Below the pieces are notes generated by a model. The model ran no database searches, had not been told where the DNA came from, and saw nothing but the letters and a program-made list of their open reading frames with translations. Source: JBGPHT01 sp041484525 (GTDB lineage Bacteria; Acidobacteriota; Terriglobia; Bryobacterales; Bryobacteraceae). From it: a DNA stretch of 64,000 nt. Positions 15,832-25,407 of the stretch are shown here, in pieces. The translations under genes and the position numbers were made by a program. Position 1 is the first letter of the stretch; every line of letters starts with the position of its first letter. The DNA lies in contig JBGPHT010000013.1 in NCBI GenBank assembly GCA_041484525.1, positions 20,529-84,528 on the forward strand, read 5' to 3'.

Positions 15832-17250
15832 TCAGCTTTCCCACAACTCGTGGACCGGGTAGAACTGGAACGGGCCGGTCTTCGGTACGTACTCGAAGCC
15901 GCGGCCCAGCGGATCGTCGCTGCGAGTCTTGGTCCAGTCGATTCCCAGGGCGGAGTAGACCGTCGCCTCGATATCCTCGGGGTACACGTAGCGGTCCTGC
16001 GACCAGCCGAATTCTGCGACATCCGAGCCTGTGGCGTTGGTCTTGCCGATCGTCCGGCCGCCACTGACGCCGCCGCCCGCGAAGAAGGCGAACTGCTGCG
16101 GCCAGTGGTCGCGGCCGGCCGCGCCCGAGAGCGGTCCGACGGTGCGGCCGAACTCACCCGCCATCACTACCAGGGTCTGGTCGAGCAAGGCATTGGCTTT
16201 CAGATCGCTCAGCAGCGCGGACACGGCGTTATCCAGAATTTTCGCCTTGGCGGGCAGGGCGTTATTGCCGGTGTAGATGCTCTGATGCATGTCCCAGCCG
16301 TCGTTGGACGTGATCTGGATGAAGCGCGTGCCCTGATCCGCCTTCAGGACCTTGCCCGCGACCAGGCAGGCGTTTCCCAGTCCCGTAGTCAAGGTGCCGT
16401 CGCCATAGCGCTTGGCCTCGTCGGTGGAGAACCCGAACGCCTGGTTCACCGCGGGGTTGTACATCAGGCCTTCGGCTTCCCGATAGAAGTCGTTGTAATC
16501 TTGCATGTCGTCGCTGTTGGGCGAGTTTACGCGCAGAACATCGTCGAGCGAATGCATCAGGTCGTTGCGGGTCTTGAAGCGCACCGCGCCATCCGGATTG
16601 GTGGTGTTGGCGATGCCACCCGTGTTCGGCGTCACCTTGAACGGGCCGTACTTCGCGGCAAGATAACCCGAGCCCACGGCGCCGTTCGAATTCAGCGCCA
16701 GGAAGGTGGGGAAGACCTGGCCGGGCCGCCGCTCGCTGTCCTTTTCAATCGCCACGATGCTGCCGATGTTGGGCGCGATGCTGCCCAGCGCCGCCGCCGG
16801 GTTGCGGCCGATCTGCGTCCAGGTCTGTGCCAGGGAATGTACCAGCGCGTGCGACCGCACTGCGCGGACGAGGGCGAAATCGGAGATCGCCTGCGCCAGC
16901 TTGGGCATCAGACCGGTAGGGAAGTACACGCCGTTGATGGTGGCTGCCTTATGCAGACCCTGCGGCGCGACGGCGATGCTCGTATCCTTGAGATCGAACA
17001 AATCGGTGTGGCTGGGCGCGCCCGCCAGCAGGATGAAGATGACGTTCTTCGCCGTATTCTTGGGCTGGCCGCCGGCGGCTGTGACCTCGGCCGCTTTGGC
17101 GTAGCGTTCCGCCAGGAATGCGCCCGTGACGCCCGAACCCATCAACTCGAAGAAGCGGCGGCGCGTCCAGTGCGGGCGATTGAAGAAGGTCTTGTTATCC
17201 CAGGGACGTTCCGCGAAGACGCGATTGATTTTTTCCTGATTGCTGCTCAT
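15832..17250 (-). CDS. DUF1501-family exported protein (sulfatase-like fold)
   Basis: The protein has 472 residues. A twin-arginine-like signal (TRRRFFELMGSGVTGAF, about residues 29-46) precedes a DUF1501 domain with typical motifs (IFILLAGAPSHTDLFDLK, GWDMHQ, VVMAGEFGRT, GRDHWP). The family is related to alkaline phosphatase/sulfatase enzymes, but its activity is not established. In Planctomycetes and Acidobacteria it is regularly encoded beside DUF1549/DUF1553 proteins, and that partner lies 14 bp upstream in the same direction. The two are thought to act together outside the cytoplasm on complex organic matter; that is a genome-context inference. Confidence 0.92.
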   Translation of the reverse strand: MSSNQEKINRVFAERPWDNKTFFNRPHWTRRRFFELMGSGVTGAFLAERYAKAAEVTAAGGQPKNTAKNVIFILLAGAPSHTDLFDLKDTSIAVAPQGLHKAATINGVYFPTGLMPKLAQAISDFALVRAVRSHALVHSLAQTWTQIGRNPAAALGSIAPNIGSIVAIEKDSERRPGQVFPTFLALNSNGAVGSGYLAAKYGPFKVTPNTGGIANTTNPDGAVRFKTRNDLMHSLDDVLRVNSPNSDDMQDYNDFYREAEGLMYNPAVNQAFGFSTDEAKRYGDGTLTTGLGNACLVAGKVLKADQGTRFIQITSNDGWDMHQSIYTGNNALPAKAKILDNAVSALLSDLKANALLDQTLVVMAGEFGRTVGPLSGAAGRDHWPQQFAFFAGGGVSGGRTIGKTNATGSDVAEFGWSQDRYVYPEDIEATVYSALGIDWTKTRSDDPLGRGFEYVPKTGPFQFYPVHELWES

Positions 17251-17264
17251 GACCTTCTCCTCCG

Positions 17265-19229
17265 CTAGTAGTTGAACGTGAAATCCACTTTGTTATACAG
17301 CGACCACACCAGGTCCTGAACCGCCTGGTTGCGCGGCGTGCCCGTCGCGGTTGGGAGCGCGGCCTGCGCCTTTGCCAGCTCGGTTGTGGAGGGCAGGCGC
17401 GAGAGGATATTCAGGTACAGCGTGTCGATCAAGTCCGTGTTGTTCCGGGTCAGGTTCTGGAAGATGAGCTGGCTGGGAGTGGCCCCGGAAAACTGGAGGC
17501 GTGCTTCGACAAACGAATTGTTCATCAGCGTGAGTGCCTGCAGGATCGAACCGTCGGTCTTGCGCGGCTGATCGTCGCGGTTGCCGCGTACGAAGGGGTC
17601 GAGGAAGTCGCCAACCGGCGTGCCCGCAATGTCGGGGAATTGCATGGCGAAGCTCGGCTTGGCAAAACCCTGATCGGTGAAGCCGGTCATGGTGTAGCTG
17701 GGCAGGGTGCCGCTTGACTGCGCCACGGCGTCGTGAATCTCCTCCGCCCACAGGCGGCGGACGAACTTGCGCGCGAAGTACGGCTCCCACGCCACGTTCC
17801 AAGTGCCGTCGTAGCGGCTGGAAAGCTGGTAGGTCTGGGACGTGGCGATCTCGCGCATCAGCGCCTTCAGGTTGTAACCGCTCTGCACGAAGTGCTGCGC
17901 CAGCGCGTTCAGCAGCTTGGCATTCGAGGGCTGCAGCGTCCAGGGTGCGGGCGGCGGATTATCCGGATCGAGCCGCGCCGGGTCGAACGTGTCAGGCGGG
18001 TCCACTATGCCGCGGCCGAAGAACTGCGCCCACATATAGTTCACGGTCGCGCGCGCGAACTGGGGATCGGTGGTGATATGCCGGGCCAGCGCCACGCGGT
18101 AATTCTCGCCGGGCTTGGGGGACTCGCCGGTGAAGATGTACTGCGGTGGCACCGTGAAGCAGGGCTGGCCGGATTTGCAGCCGGCGGGGGCCACGCGCGC
18201 CGGACGGTTGCCGGTGGTGGTGTTCAGCGTATAGTCGGCGGTGAAGTTCCGGGTGTTGTCGAGCAGCGACCAGTAATAGATGTTGTTGTTGCTGGGGTCG
18301 ACCGGCGTGCGCGCCATCTGCGTGTGCGACAGATATGACGCCAGTTGCCACGCCTGGTATCGCGTGGTAGTGCTGCCCCAGAGGCTGAGCTGGTCGAGGT
18401 GGCCGCGGCCGTTGTGGCACTCCAAACAGTTCTCATAGGCGAGGCCGAGGAACGTATCGAACACCGCGGCCGTCATTCCGTCCGTGGTGTCCTGGGTCGG
18501 GCCGCCCGTGATGTACCCGTTCAGCAGGTAGTTGATGCTTCCATCCTCGTAGCTGTTGGGGCCGGTGGCGGTCAGCAGCTCCGTGGCCATCTGGTTGTAC
18601 GGCTTTCCGTTGGCAAGCGAATCGTGGATCCACTGATAGAACGTGTTGCGGCCCTGCGGAAAGCGCTGCAAGCTGGTGCTGGGGCGGGTGACAGTGTTCT
18701 GGTAGAGATCGCCGTAGTACATCGTCCACTTATCGACCCACTCCGGCTTCGCTAATAGTTCGTCGACCAGTTTGGCGCGTTTATCGGAAGCGGTATCGGC
18801 CACGAAGGAGATCGCACGGTCGGGCGCCGGGATGCGGCCGCTGAGATCCAGCGTCACGCGGCGAATGAATTCCCAGTCCGTAGTCAGAGGCGCGGGCGTG
18901 ATGTTGTTCTTCTTGAAATCGTCCCAGATGTAGGAATCGACCGAGCCGGCGGCGTGCGACTGACCATAGCTATAAGTCCGGCTACCGCCCGGCACATACG
19001 AGAGCATGGCCGACACTTGATCTGTCATGGTGCTGAGCGGATGCGCCGCGCGCACACGTTCCGGAGCGTTGAGCGCGAGCCTTTGGAACTTCTCGCGCAG
19101 TTTTCCGAAATAAGTACAGTTGGGATCCGCGACGGGAAGTCGATCGTCTTGCGCGTGGATGACGAGAAAACCCGAAAAGGCCAGAAGAGAAATACCACCC
19201 AGAATCGACTTGAACCGAGGTTTTTGCAT
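17265..19229 (-). CDS. DUF1549/DUF1553 exported protein with CxxCH motif
   Basis: The protein has 654 residues with an N-terminal signal segment (about residues 8-26). DUF1549 occupies the first half (DLSGRIPAPDRAISFVAD) and DUF1553 the second (ATSQTYQLSSRYDG, RLWAEEIHDAV, LMNNSFVE). A CLECHNGRG motif fits either a c-type heme site or a metal site, as in related cytochrome-like PSD1 proteins. It is the first gene of a two-gene operon with the DUF1501 gene. The upstream intergenic region (19230-19368) is shared with the divergent Solibacter-type protein. Confidence 0.92.
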   Translation of the reverse strand: MQKPRFKSILGGISLLAFSGFLVIHAQDDRLPVADPNCTYFGKLREKFQRLALNAPERVRAAHPLSTMTDQVSAMLSYVPGGSRTYSYGQSHAAGSVDSYIWDDFKKNNITPAPLTTDWEFIRRVTLDLSGRIPAPDRAISFVADTASDKRAKLVDELLAKPEWVDKWTMYYGDLYQNTVTRPSTSLQRFPQGRNTFYQWIHDSLANGKPYNQMATELLTATGPNSYEDGSINYLLNGYITGGPTQDTTDGMTAAVFDTFLGLAYENCLECHNGRGHLDQLSLWGSTTTRYQAWQLASYLSHTQMARTPVDPSNNNIYYWSLLDNTRNFTADYTLNTTTGNRPARVAPAGCKSGQPCFTVPPQYIFTGESPKPGENYRVALARHITTDPQFARATVNYMWAQFFGRGIVDPPDTFDPARLDPDNPPPAPWTLQPSNAKLLNALAQHFVQSGYNLKALMREIATSQTYQLSSRYDGTWNVAWEPYFARKFVRRLWAEEIHDAVAQSSGTLPSYTMTGFTDQGFAKPSFAMQFPDIAGTPVGDFLDPFVRGNRDDQPRKTDGSILQALTLMNNSFVEARLQFSGATPSQLIFQNLTRNNTDLIDTLYLNILSRLPSTTELAKAQAALPTATGTPRNQAVQDLVWSLYNKVDFTFNY

Positions 19230-19368
19230 GCCCGCTCCGAGGCGCCACCAGGCGCGTTAATGATGCTAGTGTAACCCTCTACCCCCGTCGTAGTTGCACA
19301 ATTAATAATCTTTAAGGAAGAAGTTTTGTACGCTGCATCGCCGTGACAAAAGCGCGGGTCGCGGGTTT

Positions 19369-21213
19369 ATGATTGCCATAGTGGCAATCCAACGGACGGG
19401 GCGGGTCTGGGTGGTGCTTGCGGGCTTGGCGTTGACTGGCTCGATCTCGGCACAAACCCTAGGTAATCAAACATTAAGCGGCAGATATTTCTTCCGGCAT
19501 GTCTCCCTTGGGACGGATGCGGCGGGAAAATTGACCGACCCGCGGAGCCTTATCGGTACCTTAACTTTCGATAGTACAGGGCACTACTCCTATACGGGTC
19601 AGCAGGTGCAGGGCAATAACGCTGCGGCGGCTGCCAGCGGATCGGGCGCCTATTCGGTGGACCCGGCGGGATTCGTTTCGCTCGACAATCCGCAGCGCTC
19701 GGGCGCCAAGGTGAACGCGCGATACGGCTCTGAGGCGTTGGTGGGCTCGACCACCGAGACCAGCGACAACACGTTCGATCTGTTCGTCGCGATTCGGGCG
19801 CCCTCGACGGGCGCGTCGCTCGGCGGACCGTACTGGGTCGTGACGCTGGAGTTTCCGGGCGCCTCGACCGCCAACATGCGGAACACGATTTTCAGCCTGA
19901 CGGCGGGCGCGGGCGGTACGTTCAGCAACTTCAGCGCCAACGGTCACGCCGCCAACCTCTCGGCCGGCGCACCTTTCACACAGCCTGTGACGGGCGCCAC
20001 TTATACGATGGCGGCCGATGGAACGGGCAGCGCTTTTTTCGGGGGCGCATCCAACCTGGCGCTGGTCAGCGGCAACCGGACGCTGTACGTCTCCGCCGAC
20101 GGCAACATGATTCTGGGAGGATCGACGGCCGCTGGCGGGCACGACATCCTGATTGGAGTGAAGGCGGTGACGGGTGCGAGCAATGCCACGTGGAACGGGG
20201 ACTTCTGGGGCGCCAGTTTGCGGTTCGACGCCAATGGCTTGACTGGGTTCGTGGGTTCCGCGACCACGCGAGGGACCGGCAAGCTCATCTGGACCAAGCG
20301 GCAAAAGGCGTTCGGGCAACCAAACCTGGATTTGACAGAAATCAATTCCTACGTCTTGCGTTCAGACGGATCGGGGGCCATGGAATTGACGCAAATGGCG
20401 TTGGGTGCCGGTCTGAAGGGGTTCGAAGGATCTTCGGTCGATCCCCAGGATCCGAACGCATATGAGCTGTACCTGGGTGTGTTGATGCCGTCGTTAAGTA
20501 AGAGCGGCGTCTTCGTTAACCCGCTCGGGATCTCGAATGCCGCCAGCTACGCGCCCGCCGGGAATCCGATCTCGCCTGGCGAGTTTATCAACATATACGG
20601 CACCGGCTTTGCCAACGCCACACTCTCCGCGACACCCCCGTACCCCCCGACGCTGGGCGGCATGACGGTCCTAATCAACAACAAGTCCGCACCTATCTAC
20701 TTCGTGAGCCCGACCCGCGTCATCGCGCTGGTACCGTATTCGACGCAGGGCCCGACCGCCACGATTGTGGTGCAGTCAGGTGGCAGTTCCAGCACCGCGA
20801 CTGTCCCGGTGGCCGCGACCACACCGGGCATTTTCACACTGGACCAGAGCGGCAGCGGCCTGGGAGCCATCCTTCATACGGACTTCACTGTGGTGGATAC
20901 GTCCCACCCCGCGACTTCAGGCGAGACGGTGCTGATCTTCCTGACGGGCATGGGCGCCGTGACCCCCGCAGTGGCCGACGGCACCGCCGGCGGCGGCAAC
21001 CCGCCGAGTAATACGAATGCCAAACCGACCGTGCTGGCCGGCGGCCTGGCAGCGACGGTGTCGTTCAGTGGGCTGGCGCCGGGGTTCCCGGGCCTGTACC
21101 AGATCAACGCGGCGCTGCCGGTGTTCGCGTCGATTGGGTCGACCGGGACCGTACCGCTGGCGATCCAGGTGGGGAACTCGTTCCACGATCAGGTGGATCT
21201 GGCGGTGAGATAG
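19369..21213 (+). CDS. Exported protein with Solibacter-type C-terminal domain (TIGR03437)
   Basis: The protein has 614 residues with a signal peptide (VWVVLAGLALTGSISAQ). The N-terminal two thirds are Gly/Ser/Thr-rich and beta-like with no known domain. The last 230 residues match the Cys-free domain that is expanded in Solibacter: GISNAASYAPAGNPISPGE, NIYGTGFAN, GGMTVLINNKSAPIYFVSP, GLYQINAALP. The domain is thought to be an extracellular beta-sandwich module; its function is unknown. It is the best lineage marker in the window. It diverges from the DUF1549 gene. Confidence 0.9.
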   Translation: MIAIVAIQRTGRVWVVLAGLALTGSISAQTLGNQTLSGRYFFRHVSLGTDAAGKLTDPRSLIGTLTFDSTGHYSYTGQQVQGNNAAAAASGSGAYSVDPAGFVSLDNPQRSGAKVNARYGSEALVGSTTETSDNTFDLFVAIRAPSTGASLGGPYWVVTLEFPGASTANMRNTIFSLTAGAGGTFSNFSANGHAANLSAGAPFTQPVTGATYTMAADGTGSAFFGGASNLALVSGNRTLYVSADGNMILGGSTAAGGHDILIGVKAVTGASNATWNGDFWGASLRFDANGLTGFVGSATTRGTGKLIWTKRQKAFGQPNLDLTEINSYVLRSDGSGAMELTQMALGAGLKGFEGSSVDPQDPNAYELYLGVLMPSLSKSGVFVNPLGISNAASYAPAGNPISPGEFINIYGTGFANATLSATPPYPPTLGGMTVLINNKSAPIYFVSPTRVIALVPYSTQGPTATIVVQSGGSSSTATVPVAATTPGIFTLDQSGSGLGAILHTDFTVVDTSHPATSGETVLIFLTGMGAVTPAVADGTAGGGNPPSNTNAKPTVLAGGLAATVSFSGLAPGFPGLYQINAALPVFASIGSTGTVPLAIQVGNSFHDQVDLAVR

Positions 21214-21334
21214 AAGATCGGCGGATCGCAGCCGATGAGATTAGTCGGTGAGCGAAAACGACGCAGAGAACGGTACAATCTCCGTGGGGACCCCTAGACT
21301 TGCCTTTGGTCAGGCACTGCCTCACAGGAGAAAA

Positions 21335-22423
21335 TTGAAGAACTCACGGACAGGCGCGCATGCGTCACAAGAGGGTCTCTTCACTGCCGGTACTCGGACG
21401 GCACGCCGCCGGGCGCCGGCCCTTCCGCTCGAAGACAATACTCCGGAGGGTCTTAAAGCGCTGATCGAGGCGAACCGCGTCTATCGCGAACGCGAATGGC
21501 CTGAGCCTTATCGACGCACCAGCCATCGGCTGCACCTGGGCGACGCTCGAGACCTGTCGTGGCTTCCCGACGGTTCGGTACACCTGGTGGTCACGTCTCC
21601 GCCCTACTGGACTCTGAAGGAGTATGCCCCGAATAACCAGAACCAGATGGGTCATTTTGAGGACTACGAGTATTTCCTCTCGGAGTTGGACCGAGTCTGG
21701 CGCGAATGCGCGCGGGTGCTGGTCGGCGGCGGGCGCATCTGCTGCGTGGTCGGCGACGTCTGCATTCCGCGAAAGAGGGGCGGCAGGCACCACGTAGTTC
21801 CGCTTCACTCGGATATTCAGGTGCGTGCGCGGAAGCTTGGGCTCGACTGCCTCACGCCGATCTTCTGGCACAAGATTGCCAACGGCGCGATGGAAGCCGA
21901 AGGTAATGGGGCTGGTTTCTATGGCAAGCCATACCAGCCGGGCGGGATCATCAAGAACGACATCGAGTACATTCTTTTTCTTCGCAAAGGCGGCGAGTAT
22001 CGTTCCGCGCCTACCTTGCAGAAGGCGCTTTCGATGCTCACCCGCGAGGAAATGACGGCATGGCAACGCACGATCTGGACCGATCTGCGCGGCGCCTCCA
22101 CACGCGATGGGCACCCTGCGCCTTACCCCCAGGAATTGGCGGAACGGCTGATCAAGCTGTTTTCGTTTGCGGGCGATACGGTCCTCGATCCATTCGGCGG
22201 AACCGGGTCGACGTCACAGGCTGCTATCATGGCTGGCAGAAATTCTATAGTGAATGAAATCGAGCGTGAATATATTGAGATTGCACGCAAGCGAATTCTG
22301 GCTACCGCTCGCCAACCCCGGGTCTTTGGTGCGGTAGAAGCTGAGGTCGTTGTGGACGGAGTTGACGGAGAGACCCCAAAATCCCGAGTACCGGCTTCCG
22401 GCCGAGTTCCGGCGGCTGTTTGA
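21335..22423 (+). CDS. Type II DNA methyltransferase, beta-class (N4-cytosine or N6-adenine)
   Basis: The catalytic motif IV (TSPPYW, about residues 87-92) comes before the S-adenosylmethionine motif I (DPFGGTGST, about 285-293), the order of beta-class N4C/N6A methyltransferases. TTG 21335 is chosen because AGGAG lies just before it and TACAAT at 21274-21279 could be the -10 box; an in-frame GTG at 21248 would add 29 residues without a ribosome site. The gene would protect DNA from the nuclease encoded directly after it. The last 74 bases overlap that gene in another frame. Target sequence and modified base cannot be told from sequence. Confidence 0.88.
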   Translation: MKNSRTGAHASQEGLFTAGTRTARRRAPALPLEDNTPEGLKALIEANRVYREREWPEPYRRTSHRLHLGDARDLSWLPDGSVHLVVTSPPYWTLKEYAPNNQNQMGHFEDYEYFLSELDRVWRECARVLVGGGRICCVVGDVCIPRKRGGRHHVVPLHSDIQVRARKLGLDCLTPIFWHKIANGAMEAEGNGAGFYGKPYQPGGIIKNDIEYILFLRKGGEYRSAPTLQKALSMLTREEMTAWQRTIWTDLRGASTRDGHPAPYPQELAERLIKLFSFAGDTVLDPFGGTGSTSQAAIMAGRNSIVNEIEREYIEIARKRILATARQPRVFGAVEAEVVVDGVDGETPKSRVPASGRVPAAV

Positions 22424-23096
22424 AGGCAAGCTCTACAAGCACCGTGCTTCCAACCAAGGCGACTTCGTGGCGATGCACCTCTACGAAGATATCCTCGCCA
22501 TCAACCGCTCCCCAAAGCTGAACGACGCAGTTACGGTTCGAAAGGACCGCGTCCTCAACGCGCAGAACAAGCGTCGCGGAGTAAATGCCCGGCGAGGCGA
22601 CGGCACGTTTGGCGAATTGATTCCCGGCGAGGCCGCGATTGCAGATCCGGGGTACGTAGTGGCTCGGGGGCCGATCGCGACCGTAGAGATCGGCGTCGAG
22701 GTCAAGGTGCTCGCCAAGGCGATGATCAAGCAGATCGATCGCGTGATCAACGACCTCCGCAACCAGGTGTCGCAGTTTCGACGCGGCGGCGGAAATCCGA
22801 TCTGCGTCGCCATCGTGGGCATCAACCACGCCGGGCATACAGTAGGGTATGAAGGCGACCGGCCGTTCCCAACCACGGGGCGGGCTGGATTCCTCCATCC
22901 ATTTCAGGAAGCGCCCGAAGCCGAACGGCGGCTACGGTCGGAAGTCGCCGCTGAATTCGACGAATTCCTGGTTCTGCGCTTCCAAGCGACCAACGAACCT
23001 CCCTTTCCGTTCGAGTGGGTGAATTATCAGGAGACCCGGTTGGATTATGCGGCTGCTCTTTCGCGCATCGCCGCCCGGTATCAACAGCGGTTTTGA
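22350..23096 (+). CDS. Predicted type II restriction endonuclease
   Basis: The protein has 248 residues. It overlaps the methyltransferase gene by 74 bases, a usual arrangement in compact restriction-modification pairs. The segment VEIGVEVKVLAKAMIKQI has an E-x-K core (E117, K119) after a short beta strand and an acidic residue near 99, which fits a PD-(D/E)xK nuclease. There is no further recognised domain. The TTG start at 22350 has only a weak ribosome site (GAGGT); TTG 22362 is an alternative. The call rests mainly on context plus the motif. Confidence 0.7.
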   Translation: MWTELTERPQNPEYRLPAEFRRLFEGKLYKHRASNQGDFVAMHLYEDILAINRSPKLNDAVTVRKDRVLNAQNKRRGVNARRGDGTFGELIPGEAAIADPGYVVARGPIATVEIGVEVKVLAKAMIKQIDRVINDLRNQVSQFRRGGGNPICVAIVGINHAGHTVGYEGDRPFPTTGRAGFLHPFQEAPEAERRLRSEVAAEFDEFLVLRFQATNEPPFPFEWVNYQETRLDYAAALSRIAARYQQRF

Positions 23097-23223
23097 CGGC
23101 TCGGTCATGGCGCAAGCCAAGGTTGCATTCTTCGCAACGGAAGATTCATACTAGCCAACATCGCCACTTGTGTCGGTCGCCGGACCGCGATGGCGGGGTG
23201 TTCCCTGGCGGCCGGGAGGTTCC

Positions 23224-24093
23224 ATGTCTCGTATCGTTCGGTGTTCGTTGATCCAGGCTTCCAATGCCGCGCCGCCGGATGCCAGCCTGGAAGACACCAA
23301 AAAGGCAATGGTCGATAAGCACGTCGGGCTGATCCGCCAGGCGGCGGAGGCGGGCGCGCAGATCGTCTGCCTGCAGGAAATCTTCTACGGTCCTTATTTC
23401 TGCGCCGAGCAGACCACGCGCTGGTACGACTTCACCGAACCGGTGCCGGACGGGCCCACCATCAAGCTGATGCAGGACCTGGCGCGGCAGCACCACATCG
23501 CGCTCATCGTGCCCGTTTATGAAATTGAGCAGGAGGGGATCTACTACAACACGGCGGCTGTGATCCACAACGATGGGCGCTATCTGGGCAAATATCGCAA
23601 GACTCATATCCCGCACGTGGCGCCTGGATTCTGGGAGAAATTCTATTTCCGGCCGGGGAACCTCGGGTATCCGGTGTTCGATCTGGGATTCTGCAAGATC
23701 GGCGTCTACATCTGCTACGACCGCCATTTTCCCGAGGGCGCCCGCGCACTGGGGCTGAACGGCGCGGAGATCATGTTCAATCCGTCGGCCACTGTGGCGG
23801 GGTTGAGCGAGTATCTGTGGAAGCTGGAGCAGCCGGCGCATGCGGTGGCGAACGGATATTTCGTCGGCGCCATCAACCGCGTAGGAACCGAGGCGCCGTG
23901 GAATATCGGCGAGTTTTACGGGCAGAGCTATTTCTGCGATCCGCGGGGACGCATTCTGGCGCAGGCGTCGCGCGACAAGGACGAGGTGCTCACGGCCGAC
24001 CTCGATCTCGACCTCATCGCCGAGGTGCGTAAGACCTGGCAGTTCTTCCGCGACCGCCGTCCCGACATGTACGAAGCCCTGGTGAAGGCGTAA
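23224..24093 (+). CDS. Beta-ureidopropionase (N-carbamoyl-beta-alanine amidohydrolase), nitrilase family
   Basis: The protein has 289 residues of the nitrilase superfamily with the Glu-Lys-Cys triad E52 (LQEIFYGPYF), K126 (GKYRKTHIPH) and C164 (ICYDRHFPEG). This matches N-carbamoyl-beta-alanine/N-carbamoylputrescine hydrolases. In this operon it should release CO2 and ammonia from N-carbamoyl-beta-alanine or N-carbamoyl-beta-aminoisobutyrate, the last step of the core pyrimidine pathway. ATG 23224 has a clear GGGAGG four bases upstream. It is the first gene of a seven-gene operon, with 3 bp to the next gene. Confidence 0.9.
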   Translation: MSRIVRCSLIQASNAAPPDASLEDTKKAMVDKHVGLIRQAAEAGAQIVCLQEIFYGPYFCAEQTTRWYDFTEPVPDGPTIKLMQDLARQHHIALIVPVYEIEQEGIYYNTAAVIHNDGRYLGKYRKTHIPHVAPGFWEKFYFRPGNLGYPVFDLGFCKIGVYICYDRHFPEGARALGLNGAEIMFNPSATVAGLSEYLWKLEQPAHAVANGYFVGAINRVGTEAPWNIGEFYGQSYFCDPRGRILAQASRDKDEVLTADLDLDLIAEVRKTWQFFRDRRPDMYEALVKA

Positions 24094-24096
24094 TCC

Positions 24097-25407
24097 ATGA
24101 CCAAAGAAGAAATCATTCTGGCCAACAAGGAATTCCTGTTTCCGGCCATTTTTCATTACTTCCAGGAACCGCTGGTGGTGGCGCGCGCCAAAGACCAGTA
24201 TGTGTGGGATGCCGATGGCAACCAATACCTGGACTTCTTCGGCGGCATCGTGACAGTGAGCGTCGGCCACTGCAACGACCAGGTGAATGCCAAGGTCAAA
24301 CAACAGCTCGACACGTTGTGGCACGTTTCGACGCTGTTCGCCAACGAGCCCCAGGCAGCGCTCGCGAAGAAGATCGCTTCTATCACACCCGGCGGAAAAC
24401 TGACGAAATCGTTTTTCACCAACAGCGGCACGGAGGCCAACGAGACCGCGATTCTGGCGGCGCGCTGCTACACGGGGAACACGGAAATCGTGGCGTTGCG
24501 GCATTCGTACCACGGGCGCTCCTCGATGGCGATGTCACTTACTGGCCAGGGCTCATGGCGGCTGGGACCGCCGCAGGCCGGGATCGTGCACGCGCATAAT
24601 GCCTACTGCTACCGCTGTCCGTTCGGCCTGACGTATCCGGATTGCGAGGTGCGGTGCGCACAGGATATGGAAGAGCTGATACGCAGCTCGACCAGTGGGC
24701 GCGTGGCCGGATTCATCGGCGAACCGCTGCAAGGCGTGGGCGGATTCATCACGCCGCCCAAGGAATACTTCCAGATCGTCGATAAGATCGTGCGCAATCA
24801 TGGCGGCATTTTCATTAGCGACGAAGTGCAGACGGGCTGGGGCCGCACCGGCGGAAAATGGTTCGGAATCGAGCAGTACGGCGTGATGCCGGACATCATC
24901 ACGAGCGCCAAGGGGCTCGGCAACGGCAGCCCGATCGGCCTGACGGTGGCGAAACCAGAAGTGGCCGATTCCGTCAAGGGACTCACGATCTCGACGTTCG
25001 GCGGCAACCCGGTGACTTCGACGGCGGCGAAGGCGGTGATCGATTTCATCGAAGAGCACGACCTGATGACGAATTGCACCGAGACCGGCGCGTATCTCCG
25101 CGGGCGCCTGGAAGAGTTGAAGGAGAAGCACGAGATCATCGGCGACGTCCGCGGCATGGGGCTGATGCAGGCCATCGAGCTGGTGCGCGACCGCAAGACG
25201 AAGGAGCCGGCGGGTCCGGAGACGGCGCGGATTCTCGAGGCCGCGCGCGAGAATCGGCTGCTGGTGGGCAAGGGCGGGATGTACGGCAACGTCATCCGGA
25301 TTTCGCCGCCGATGAACGTGGGGCGCGCGGACGTGGACCAGTTCGCCGGCCTGCTGGATCGGAGCCTGGCGGCTTGCTCGATGACAGTGGCGGGAGGCGC
25401 CAAATGA
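24097..25407 (+). CDS. Class III aminotransferase, beta-alanine/beta-aminoisobutyrate (AGXT2-like)
   Basis: The protein has 436 residues of PLP fold type I, subgroup III. Motifs visible are DADGNQYLDFFGGI, the glycine loop FTNSGTEANE, ISDEVQTGWGRTG (the Asp that holds the PLP nitrogen) and the Schiff-base lysine in ITSAKGLGNGSPIG. It resembles AGXT2 and R-3-amino-2-methylpropionate-pyruvate aminotransferases. In this operon it would convert beta-alanine or beta-aminoisobutyrate from the preceding hydrolase into malonate semialdehyde or methylmalonate semialdehyde, which the last operon gene can use. Its end overlaps the next gene by four bases. Confidence 0.9.
   Translation: MTKEEIILANKEFLFPAIFHYFQEPLVVARAKDQYVWDADGNQYLDFFGGIVTVSVGHCNDQVNAKVKQQLDTLWHVSTLFANEPQAALAKKIASITPGGKLTKSFFTNSGTEANETAILAARCYTGNTEIVALRHSYHGRSSMAMSLTGQGSWRLGPPQAGIVHAHNAYCYRCPFGLTYPDCEVRCAQDMEELIRSSTSGRVAGFIGEPLQGVGGFITPPKEYFQIVDKIVRNHGGIFISDEVQTGWGRTGGKWFGIEQYGVMPDIITSAKGLGNGSPIGLTVAKPEVADSVKGLTISTFGGNPVTSTAAKAVIDFIEEHDLMTNCTETGAYLRGRLEELKEKHEIIGDVRGMGLMQAIELVRDRKTKEPAGPETARILEAARENRLLVGKGGMYGNVIRISPPMNVGRADVDQFAGLLDRSLAACSMTVAGGAK

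Noticed and set aside
15850..17268. Plus-strand frame of 472 codons opposite the DUF1501 gene
   Set aside because: Exact antisense mirror of the DUF1501 frame with no recognisable motif.
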